Origin: Intoshia linei
Taxonomy: Eukaryota > Orthonectida > Rhopaluridae
Length of the DNA stretch: 33,591 nucleotides
Direction: 5' to 3'
Assembly: GCA_001642005.1 (NCBI GenBank)
Contig: LWCA01000289.1
Coordinates: forward strand, 1-33,591
Numbering within the stretch: position 1 is the first letter of the stretch; every line of letters begins with the position of its first letter. Positions 12,401 to 21,390 of this stretch are shown here, in pieces. Below the pieces are notes generated by a model. That model saw only the letters and a list, made by a program, of their open reading frames with translations. It was not told where the DNA came from and did not search any database. Both the position numbers and the translations under genes were made by a program.

Positions 12401-15400
12401 AAAATGTCACCGTTAAAGTAAGTTATACGATATTTATTTTGGACTGATGATGTAAAATATTTTTTACTATAAATTTAATGCAATATTAAGTATACTTTTA
12501 TAATACATTTTAAATTGCGCTATTAATATTATCATCATTAATCACAGGTAATATTCAATAAACCTTAATAATTAACATTTTATATTACCTTTTTGAATTT
12601 TATTAAATTGAACATTAATATGGTTTCCGAAATGGTTATATATGGCATTTTGAACTAAATTTTTTGAAATAAATATAATTAATTCTGTATTTCTTAATCC
12701 AAGGTCTGTAAACTTTTATAACAGTTTGGTCACAATCTGAATTAAAAAACAATCATCATTTTCCAAATATTACATTACATATTCCTAACTAAACTGTCTC
12801 AATTTAAATAAAAAATAAAATTTACAAATGAAGATAATTCATTTTTAAAAACTAAATTTTGTTAAGTTTTATGAAATCTTTGCAAAAAACTTCGTCAACG
12901 TATTATATCAACGTTAAGAGTTTTTATATACATTTATTGTGTTACATACCAAGGTATTATCACATGCTTCTTCGTAAATCAGTTCATCATTTGATATTGG
13001 TGGTTTTACTAATTTGTATTCAGATCCCTAAATTTATCAATCACTTTTTTTATTAAAACATTTGTTAAATCGATGTGTATTAAATCTAATAATAATATAT
13101 TTCATGTTTAGGAAACTATATAACTTGAATGAGTTAAACATTTTTTAAATATTTCAAACTTTCATAAAATTGATTTATTAACACATGAATGTCCTTTTAA
13201 AATAAATCGTAGAAATCATCCAAAATCACAAAATTGACCATTTTCAAATGCATAATTTTTATGATACGTGGTTATTATTAATTGATATTGTAGCGTTGCT
13301 ATAGTATCACAATACAAGAACGATAATCACATTTATATACCACGAGCTTTATTATTAAAATAAATTTGTTCCTATAAATTTATACTTTACAATACAATTG
13401 ATATTCTCTTTTATCCGGATATCACTACAGACATATTTAACTTTTAACATTATTTTTAGCCTAATTAGGATTAATACTAGCATCAATTAAGAATATATAA
13501 CTAAACCTTAATTTTCATTAACAATAAGTTTCAAAAATTAAAAAACCAATTTATGGAATTTATAATTTATAAACGTGTAAAGTTAAAACCCTCATTTGCC
13601 GATTAAATTTTAATCGAATGACTACCGCACGGTCATATGTCCTAAATTTTGCATCTTATCATAGATTGTTAATGGTCGATTGAAATGCAAAATAGAATTT
13701 TAAAAATTTAAAATTTACACCTTGAATATGTAATTGTAATAATTATTATAAATATTATAATACAATATATGTAAATATGAAAATTAACCATTTCGCCAAA
13801 GTGAGAAGAATAATTTTTGCAATGATTCAAATATTTAAGTACATGATCCGTTTCTATTTTCAAAGGTCTAATAATATTTGAATAGCTTGAGCCAAATACA
13901 TGCATATTAATAGTATTCTAATTGAAATACATTAATGTAATATATTACATAATATCAGCGGTTCCCTATTGCCAGTTCGCGAATCAGTACCGGTTTTTGA
14001 AATAATATTACTGTTTCGTGAAAAATGTTTATGAAAATTGAAATAAAATATATTTATAAAATGTATAATTATTAAAAATTAAATTATCGTACTTTTTTAA
14101 AATTTTTTCTAGTAAATTCGTTTTAGTGATCCGTGAGACATTTTATAGTAAATTACCGGTTAGTGGTGAAAAGAGTGTGAGAATCCCTACATTATATTAA
14201 AATAAAAAACAAAAAAGAAAGAAACATAAATATTTTAACTAATTATAATTGATTTAAATTTATAAATTAATTGACTTCACTATTAAATTCACACGAATAA
14301 TAATTAATCAAATTTTTACAGTAAATAGTCCCATAGTTTGAAACGTACAATGTACTTTCCATGTGATACAATAGATTTTTAAATAAATTTTTAAAAAAAG
14401 ATTTCTAAGGCAAGGTTTCAGGTAAGTAACTAATATGTAAGAGTAATTCACAAATCTCATTATCAAATGTTGATTAGGTTAACACACCCATTCATCTCGG
14501 TATACATGTAGCCGATATTACCTGATTTGAAACCAAAATAAAAATTTTTCGGTAATAATTGATTGGATATCTTGGACAAAAGTTAATAATGATTCTTTTC
14601 TTTTCCAATCTATCAATTGTACCATTTGAACATGAAACATTGAACGATTCATCATTTTCTCCAACATTATATAGCTAAATGTTAGGTATTAATAACGATG
14701 AATTAAATTAAAGATCATTGCAGAATATTTAAACTCCGAAACGCTTCATAAATTAAAAGTAATTTCCTTATAAATACAAAACATACAAGCTATTTGATAA
14801 TAAACATATTAACCTGAAAATATGATGATGTATCGCTTTGATTTATTAGGTAAAATTCTATATTCTTTTTATTATTCAGCGGAATTACTCCAAAATTAAA
14901 AAAATTTTCATTTACACTTATTCGAGGAGCTAAATATATTATTTTAGTTTTATTCAATTTTTGCATATCTATCCAAGACTTAATCAGTACCAGCCAAGGT
15001 TATCTCACGTAAAATTATTATATTGTATCATGCTTATAATTTTTTATTTTTTGGATTTTTATTAAACTTTAAAATTTAAAATTTAAATTAATGTGAAAAT
15101 GTTTAGGCCCCAATTTTTTTAAGAATTAATTTAATTGGATTTGCGGTATGGCAATATTCAATGGTATAGTTTATACTGGTCCAACCTTAACGGATAGTGA
15201 GTAAGTACTACTGATAATCCGATCACATAATTAATTTATATATTTAAGTATATAAAATATAAATTATACCAACTGAAGATCCCGTTATATAAATTTGAGA
15301 TAACTTTGTACCATTATTTGATATTAAATTGACAATTTCAAAATATTTTCGATTTTTAAATGTTGGAATAAATTTAATCTAAATGTTTATAAAAATGTAA

Positions 15401-17717
15401 ATAAAATGTACATAAAATTATTGCAGACATCGCCAAAATCTGCCAAATTTACACATGCTGTCTATGTAAAATATGTGGGTACATTTAAAAAAATTTGATT
15501 ATAGTGATCCATGGAGTTCACTAATCACAGAATTTAATAAACCCTTGTTCAGATGGGGTAAATTAAAAAAAAAAACAATGAATTAGAATTTAATGAATCA
15601 TATAAAGGTAATGAATAAATTAAAACCATCTTTAGCTCACGATAAGTATTCATACTTTAAATTCTTCTTCACTAAAAGGTGTCACATCAATTGTACCATT
15701 ATCCAAATAAAACGGACTAGTGTAGAAACAAGATTTATACATCGTCTTTTTATTTATATGTGTTCTTACAGAAGCCTAAAATCACATATTAAGGTATTAA
15801 TATTAAAAAGCGTGTTTAACTATTAAAATCTTACATCAGAATAATTTCGTACAAAAATTGATTTTGACATTACTTTACCCACACAAACTTTCCCAAAATC
15901 GACAATTGTAATATCATTATACACCTGGTCTGTTTCATTTTTAGATCGAAAGGTCAAATGTGCGTATTTAGCTACATAAAAAATTAATTAAAATACACTT
16001 ATTTTAATTTACAGGTAGCCGACATGTTGAAAAAATCATGATATTTCAAATCTTCAGATCCATATCGAATAATGCAAGATACATCATACATTTTAGCAGT
16101 CTAAAAAATTTAGATAAAATTAAAAATGCACTCAATTTTTAAATTTTCTTTAAATAGTTCTCAAAAATCGCTTTAAAATTTGAATTTTACCAACCTAAGG
16201 GTAAAATCCCCTTTTTCCAATAGTTTATTCAAAAAGCAGATTTGATCAAATCTTATGAGCAAAAACTTTTTATTCCAAAACACAAAATAAAAAATCAAAT
16301 TAATAACATAAATTAAGGGAAAAATCATTTTTCCAATATTATTTTTGAAAACACGTTTTACCAAATCTTATAAAAAAAAAAACTTTACATTTTTTCATGA
16401 ATGTTATATATTTCATATTTCCTTTATTTCCAAAAAAATATATATTTTGAAATGGGGATCCGTACACAATTTAAATTAGGAACCACTAGTCTAAATTTGA
16501 ATGCATTTTAAATTTTCTTAAAAAAAACTGATTAATTAATTTTTAAAGTAGATTTAAAAATCATCACAAATCTAATTGTGATCATTTTTTTTCAATAAAC
16601 CCCGTTACCCGTAACCTCTCGTTGATAATTTTTAATTAAAAAAATTATACCAAAACCCTATTTTCAATGGTTATACCCCTTTCCCTAATTAAAATGACCT
16701 AATTAACCTAATTAAATGATGTATTTTTATAAAATTTAAAAAATAACCGTAGGTAAAAATGTAATAATAATTTCTGAAACTTCATTCTTTGAATTTAAAA
16801 CTCCATAATTATTTTTAATGTTGAACGGTTTTTCTACTGTCATTTTGTAATGTGTTATTAAATGACTAAAATAAATATAAAAATTTGAATCAGTGCTTTG
16901 TAGTGCCGTTTTAATATTATCATATTATTATTTAGTGTACGGTAAAAAACTGTCACATAACATTACTATGAGTGAACTCCAAAATTCCTCAAAAAATAAT
17001 AATTTTTTATAATCAATAATCATCGATTTACTAGAAATTTTATAAACTAAATGTATTTAATGGTTAATAACCCATACAATAAAAATAAATGAATACATGT
17101 GTAAATTAAAAATTACGTCATATTTTTAATTTTGAAAATGATACTATTTTCTTGATCAACAATGCAATTTGAAAAGTGTATAGATTTGTTGAAATTTAAT
17201 TTATAAGTTGGTAAATTGACTCGTAATGATATGGTTAATTCTCCACTCTGAGTGATAATTGTCATGTTATCATTGTACAACATTTTGTTGAGTGGTTTAA
17301 ACACAACTGGTATCTTTACTTCATTTCCCGGTGAAATTATGTACTTATTAGGATAAACACTTTCAAAAAATTGAGATTTTGGACTCCTAGTTGTGAATTC
17401 ATATTATTTGTGTGATTTAAATTAAATTTAATAAATTATTTAAACTTTTATTTCGAAAATTTTTCATTATTTATAAAATTTAAAAATGTGACATATTTGA
17501 TGGGATCTATAAATGTAAATATATATTTGCTTAAATTACTTGACTTCAATATTCACACTATTTATGGAAATGTTTTTAATGTAGATGAAACGCTTGTAAA
17601 TTTTTCCACATTTCCAATCTTTCCAAGTTACATTCTTAGTAAACTCTAGTCCATGCTTAATGTTTATCATTGGGGTTTTCTTGCAAAAATTATTATTTAG
17701 AGTTGCTATGAAATGTA
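3433..17717 (-). CDS. CFAP65: Cilia- and flagella-associated protein 65 (CFAP65/CCDC108), 37-exon gene
   Basis: CFAP65 is a large protein of the ciliary/flagellar axoneme built from repeated ASH/PapD-like immunoglobulin-fold domains; loss in mammals impairs sperm flagella. I joined 37 minus-strand exons totalling about 5.06 kb (roughly 1,690 residues; the human protein is about 1,900), and every exon junction keeps frame. Recognisable family landmarks run in the expected order: VTWKDW then SPKSQFF and VVFKPL near the N-terminus, YISNHTNETVNVYIFG, NIGVVPLKW, HEGTHILPVLFKIEQGREM, FIGRTVSINRPYLFF, YNGGNVELYY, KFMPIEEKMYW, the acidic/basic stretch LDDWEKNKIKQKYEFDIT, and a C-terminus ending in KKKKQL then TAA. 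Exon coordinates are in the three block entries. The first modelled exon starts at an acceptor requiring one base from an upstream exon, so the start codon is missing; in-frame ATGs lie at 17784 and further in. The alternative is another ASH-domain ciliary protein, but the order of landmarks fits CFAP65 best. Confidence 0.9.
5735..5798. repeat. Short hairpin in CFAP65 intron 26
   Basis: TATTAGAACTGGGTGG at the left and CCACCCAATAATA at the right form an imperfect stem, continued inward by AATTT/AAATT blocks. It could be a miniature TIR element of about 64 bp. Confidence 0.35.
6123..6468 (+). repeat. Dispersed repeat B, copy 1
   Basis: Head ACTAAAGTGCTTTTTTTAAC then AGTGATGGCGTCACTT; tail AAATAAACGATAACATACAG. 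Lies in the CFAP65 intron between exons 26 and 27, opposite to the gene's orientation. Homologous copies at 9330-9579, 22299-22622 and 30440-30590. Confidence 0.55.
9330..9579 (-). repeat. Dispersed repeat B, copy 2
   Basis: On the minus strand it reads ACCAAAGTGCTTTTTTGACT then GTGAAGGCGTTACG, and later GGGGTTTTGCCCTGAAAGAG, which parallels GAGATTTTGACCCTGAAGGA in the 22.5 kb copy. Lies between CFAP65 exons 19 and 20. Confidence 0.55.
10375..10573. mobile_element. Inverted-repeat element M3 in CFAP65 intron 17
   Basis: The left arm has ATATGTTACCGTCCG then GGAGTTTCAGTCATT; the right arm is the inverse, AATGACTGAAACTCC then CTGTAACATAT, with about 9 extra bases between the two blocks. A homologous left end occurs at 17781-17830. 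No coding capacity. Confidence 0.5.
12235..12562. repeat. Tandem duplication in CFAP65 intron 11
   Basis: 12235-12327 and 12470-12562 are about 80% alike over 93 bp (shared AATTTAATGCAA, ATTTTAAATTGC, CATTAATATTGTCAT-like and CAATAA blocks) at a 235-bp offset. A third fragment starts near 12183. Non-coding. Confidence 0.5.
12589..12712 (-). pseudogene. Exon-like relic in CFAP65 intron 11
   Basis: An open minus-strand segment from an AAAAG acceptor-like site to an AAAG/GTAATA donor encodes FTDLGLRNTELIIF and FGNHINVQF, resembling an ASH-domain strand pattern. Its exit phase (1) cannot join the next exon (phase 0), and the neighbouring exons join correctly without it. It may be a decayed or duplicated exon. 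Confidence 0.25.
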
Positions 17718-17784
17718 CTGTAACAATACATTGGTTATATTTTAAAACAAACATTTTAAAAGTATACAAATGAATATTGAACAT
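13789..17784 (-). other. CFAP65: CFAP65 exons 1-10 (N-terminal ASH domains)
   Basis: Exons in transcript order: 17717-17540, 17386-17117, 16865-16748, 16100-16013, 15971-15835, 15775-15656, 15378-15270, 14929-14814, 14674-14522, 13917-13789. The first exon could instead extend to an ATG at 17784, but a TTACAG acceptor at 17718 and weak similarity before it argue for splicing. Exon 5 has the ASH-start pattern ITIVDFGKVCVGK, exon 8 has NFFNFGVIPL followed by NQSD, and exon 10 has VFGSSYSNIIRPLKI; each lines up with a domain boundary in the family. Several introns are tiny (41 nt between exons 4 and 5). The intron between exons 9 and 10 carries a complete hAT-like MITE. Confidence 0.82.
13956..14189. 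mobile_element. hAT-type MITE in CFAP65 intron 9
   Basis: The 234-bp element starts CAGCGGTTCCC and ends GAGAATCCCTA (inverse TAGGGATTCTC; 7 of 11 terminal bases match). It is flanked by CATAATAT (13948-13955) and CATTATAT (14190-14197), an 8-bp duplication with one mismatch as expected for hAT insertion. ACCGGT/ACCGG blocks lie inside both ends. No coding capacity. Confidence 0.6.
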
Positions 17785-18125
17785 TGTATGTATGTGTTAC
17801 CGTCCGTAGGAAGTTTCATTCAATCATTAAATATAAAGTATAGCACATGTGCATTATTGGTTTTTATTACGTGTGAGGAAAGTGATAATATAATGTCAAA
17901 CGTTTTTAAATCTCAACAGGTCAACGCTGTATTAGTCATCATTTTTTTAAAAATTAAATTTAGTTTTTAAGTTGAATCAAGATGTAAATTTCTGAAAGTG
18001 AAATAAATCTTCAATTCTGCGACAGAAACAACTGAATAAGAATTTTTGTTTATGAAATTTCTGGGATTGTCAGTTTTCTCAATAAAGTGTTTCAAACTCC
18101 GAAATTGATACCGTGCCATCAAAAA
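17781..18125. mobile_element. Diverged element M3 relative next to CFAP65 exon 1
   Basis: Starts ACATTGTATGTATGTGTTAC then CGTCCGTAGGAAGTTTCATT, clearly related to the left end at 10368-10405. A possible right arm, TTTCAAACTCCG...GATACCG, lies at 18091-18115. The plus-strand open frame 17770-17970 lies in this element and is not treated as a gene. Confidence 0.4.
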
Positions 18126-18379
18126 TTTAAATTATTACATTGAATTTGAATAGAAAATTAAAAATTAAAATGTAATCTAACCTCAAAATTTTATAAATGC
18201 ATACGTCAATGTATATCGTACACTTTGACAGTACTACATTGTAAATTTGTACAGTAAAGATTACAGTAGGTTAAACCTACTACGTTTCAATATTTGAAAT
18301 TAAAAATTTTGTAACTATCGATATTCAAATATAATTTCAATCTATGTTTATTGAATTTTAATTTTCAAATGTTTTAATT

Positions 18380-18537
18380 TAAAGTGACCAGATTGAATAA
18401 TTACTATCAATTTTAATTTATTTGGTCTTAAATTTAAAGCCAAAACTACTTATTTATAATCACGAATAAAAGTATTTAGCTAAAATTTATTCGAAATAAA
18501 TTAATATTGATAGTACTTATTCAATTTGGTAACCTTA
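18380..18537. mobile_element. TA-flanked MITE, family M1, copy 1
   Basis: The 158-bp element is almost wholly palindromic: the first 44 bases (TAAAGTGACCAG...) match the reverse complement of the last 44 at about 39 positions. Ends coincide with TA, as in Tc1/mariner MITEs. Shares length, terminal CTATCA and an internal AAAGCCAAAACTACTTAT motif with the element at 33223-33379. Confidence 0.7.
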
Positions 18538-19394
18538 TTTAAATGTTAATTATATTCTGGCTGTAAAAACAAGAAACCTACATTTTAAATGTATCAGATA
18601 TCATCAATTAGGATTTATAAATTATAATGCAGACGACCAGGACCCTGAAGAGGGTTGGCTAAGACAATATCACGAGCCGAATATTCTAAATTAAAAAATG
18701 AGGCTTAAATATTTCTTAATTATATGTTATTAAAATGTTTTATTGATGGTACCAAACAGTGTTGATCGGGTAAACAACAATATGCAAATTTAAAAATTTG
18801 AGTATAATTTTAACTACTCTGAGTCCCATAGATTCAAGTTTTCAAGTGTTAATTTTAATTATTAAATAAAATTTTAAATTTCAAAATTGAGGATTGAATT
18901 AAATATTAAAAGCAAGGGACATAGGACCAAAAATTTCTTGTTCTTTCTGATACGGGTCATTCCCAGATCAATGTGTCTCAACCTTTGTCTATTGGACCGA
19001 CTTAGTAATTAAAAAATGTGATAAATAAAAAACGTAAAGCTAATGAAACTAACTAGTAAACATTTTACCTATACTGGTGCTGACCCCTAGTCTCTACTGT
19101 TGTATAAGATTTAACAGGAAGAGCTGGAAATTAAAATAAAAAGTAGATTTTACTGTATCAAAAATAAAAAATAAAAAATTTTAGGTAAATGACCTCAAAC
19201 GAAATGATATATAGCTTTCAATTTTTAATTTGGCACTATAACATTCTCTTGGCGCATCGATGAGAAACACTTCTCCAATTTTTGAAATTATGCTTTAAGT
19301 TAAATATTTTAGTTACTCATATTAAAAATAATATAATTTTTACAATCGTAAATGAATAGGTCATTAATAAGATAAATTGTTTTGAATTTTCAAA

Positions 19395-19583
19395 TACAGT
19401 CAGACTTGTTGATAGTGAACTTAACTGATATTACTATACTAACTTGACTTATATAGAAAATAAACTTAGATTTATGATAAATAATGTTTCATTTCACTGT
19501 CATTTTCATTGTTCATTATTTTTGTATAGTAAACATTAAAATAATTCGGAACCAAATGTTCACTATCTACAAGTCTGACTGTA
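19395..19583. mobile_element. TA-flanked MITE, family M2 (Tc1/mariner type)
   Basis: The 189-bp element begins TACAGTCAGACTTGTTGATA and ends with the inverse repeat (25 of 26 bases match), with TA at both ends. Typical mariner-like size and ends; no coding capacity. Confidence 0.78.
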
Positions 19584-19798
19584 AATGATTATAATCATTT
19601 ACAATTAATTATTGATTTATTATTATTGTAACTTTTACCGTTTCCCTTAGACACTCATAAGTACTCTTTCAATTTTGATATTTTACATTATTTGGTCGAG
19701 TGACTGGACTCTGGATCGTAAGTACATATATACGCATTGAATACTTCAATAATGATAATATTTATTGTTATAATGTAATCTTGACTAAGTTAATTTCT

Positions 19799-19973
19799 TT
19801 ATGATTTTACTTGATTTTTGGATTTTGCGTCTCTTTTCCAATTGTATGGACGCCAGCTAAATTAATCAAATAGTAAGAGCGACTAAAATTAATAAAAATT
19901 ACTCATATGCTAAATTTGCCGGCAGAAACATCAATAAAACCATCGAAAGCATCATTAAATTAAATATTTTCAT
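19799..19973 (-). CDS. Candidate small secreted peptide precursor (two exons)
   Basis: Minus-strand exons 19973-19903 and 19856-19799 join across a 46-nt GT...AG intron (phase 2) into a 42-residue product. Exon 1 encodes a textbook signal peptide, MKIFNLMMLSMVLLMFLPAN followed by LAY, with a plausible cleavage site after Ala22. Exon 2 begins DWRPYNWKRDAKSKNQ and then a stop; the KR pair could be a dibasic processing site, as in neuropeptide precursors. A donor-like GTAAAA at 19810 could extend it to further exons. The short intron length matches confirmed introns in CFAP65. I know of no family match, and the call rests only on the signal peptide and splice logic, so it may be chance. Confidence 0.33.
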
Positions 19974-20940
19974 AATTCAATACTATTATGCAAATTGAAG
20001 TAAAATAAAAGTATATAATGAAATTAATTTTTGTCTCACATGAAAATTTTTATTTTGCAATTAAAATTTATACCTAATTTATCAAATGTTGATGCTTTTA
20101 ATTGAATTTAATTAAGTATTAAGGCACACATTATAATATTATACATTTACACTGGTTTAAATTTATTTAATTTACCATTCATCATTAGTGACATACAGCA
20201 CTGTAAATGTAATATATTAATTAAAAAGTTAATTTAGTTGGTAATATAAATTTTCGTTGATAAAATGTAATATTTTCTAAATACTGTTCAGTGAACATAA
20301 ACAGTAATAAAATTTGAAATCAATAATTTTTAGTATAAGTAAAACCAACAATGTTAATAAGTGAAAGGATAGCACTTAAGGATAGCTTGCTTCCGACAGT
20401 ATCATAATCACACGTGAAGAGTGGTTTATATAACCTATTCTTAACGGGGTCCACAGCACTTTTTTGGGGTCCATGAAAATTATATACATGTATTACATAT
20501 TATATATTTACTGATTTATTTGATATGACTTTCCACAAAATTATCCGGAATTATGGAAAGTTGCACGACTTTATTTTATTGCCTTCCCAACGTATTTAGT
20601 TGAAGGTGGATTATTATTATTATTTTATTATCAAAAAGAAGGAATAGATTAGATAATCCTTAATGCGTACATTTTAGAGAATTATTAAGTTATAAATATT
20701 GCGCATTAAGCAAATACACCAAAGAGAGAAAAAATTATAATCATTGCACAACTCCTGCACAAAATGAATTATCCTTTTCAATTCTTTATTATATCATATA
20801 ATGTAAATCCTTATTGATATTGTGTGATCTTGAAAAAGGGAAAACCCAAAAACAGCTAAACCAAAAATTTTATTTTATTATCAGATTTTTTAAAAGTACA
20901 TAATAAACTAAAATAATCACGTTCATATTAATATTAATTT

Positions 20941-21072
20941 ATTAAACTTTAAACGTGATGCGCAACTCATCGCCACAATTTTGTCGAATTTTAATACCAA
21001 CATGATGTTTGTAATACTAATACTAGAATATTTTTTCGTACCTCAAATAAAGATTCCAATTTGTGAAACACC
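20941..21072. repeat. Second copy of the 1997-2161 repeat end
   Basis: Shares with 2006-2080 the run AAACTTTAAA, a GTGCGCA/GATGCGCA core and the exact string ACATGATGTTTGTAAT, and ends with GTGAAACACC before TA like the other copy. It lies about 320 bp upstream of the CAP-G start codon. No matching left end was found nearby, so it is a solo end. Confidence 0.5.
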
Positions 21073-21146
21073 TAATATACACAGTAAAACAGAATACGAC
21101 TCATTAATATGATAATTTAATCTTAAAATAACTCATCCATTTATCA

Positions 21147-21200
21147 GTCCACACTGTAGACTCCACGGCGGTGGAAATCCGATGGTGCGCCGTCGACATT
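21147..21200 (+). promoter_or_regulatory. GC-rich island upstream of CAP-G
   Basis: About 55-60% GC in a background of about 23%, with several CpG sites (CCACGGCGGTGG, GCGCCGTCGAC), about 200 bp upstream of the CAP-G ATG. Position and composition suggest a core promoter or 5' UTR; no TATA or initiator element is claimed. Confidence 0.35.
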
Positions 21201-21390
21201 GTTTTGTTTATAATTTTATGAACTTTTAAATCTCAACATCAATTTTGTTTATTATTAAGATTAATTCGTTACTAAGTAATTTATAAAATTAATAAAAGAT
21301 TAACGCGCAATTTATTTCTCAGTTCATTACTGTTATCCATTGTTGTGATTTCATTTTAATCGTTTCATATAATTTTATGTCAATAAAAAT

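Larger units (their letters stand above)
9108..13027 (-). other. CFAP65: CFAP65 exons 11-20 (central ASH domains)
   Basis: Exons in transcript order: 13027-12950, 12175-12124, 12004-11919, 11835-11712, 11668-11500, 11450-11297, 10899-10684, 10191-9886, 9777-9642, 9245-9108. Exons 12-13 read through as YISNHTNETVNVYIFGQI, matching the family's NHTKGKIMVVW region. Exon 14 has IIPPWHKC and exon 15 LVVKNDC, both at expected places. Exon 18, 306 bp, is the largest; it holds a low-complexity Asn/Ser/acidic insert after NLYLKFTPSNIG that I do not see in vertebrate forms. Exon 11 is short and weakly conserved, so its boundaries are the least certain of this block. Confidence 0.8.
18126..21146. other. 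Spacer between divergent CFAP65 and CAP-G
   Basis: Contains MITEs at 18380 and 19395, the candidate secreted-peptide gene, and the repeat end at 20941. A short GC-richer patch at 18625-18680 has a frame reading NADDQDPEEGWLRQYHEP that could be a transposon protein remnant. CFAP65's missing first exon may also lie here. Nothing else supported. Confidence 0.5.

Noticed and set aside
12859-13056. Plus-strand 65-codon frame
   Set aside because: Overlaps CFAP65 exon 11 on the opposite strand and shows no family signal.
16152-16493. Possible hAT element between TAGTTCTCAAA and GGAACCACTA
   Set aside because: The ends resemble hAT termini, but the 8-bp flanks (TCTTTAAA and GTCTAAAT) do not match, so the pairing is not supported.
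20345-20401. Short plus-strand frame MLISERIALKDSLLPTVS
   Set aside because: Only 18 codons, with no signal peptide, splice partner or family match.
20442-20480. GGGGTCCACAGCACTTTTTT-like segment as a transposon end
   Set aside because: Resembles a hAT-type sub-terminal motif, but no partner end or target duplication was found.
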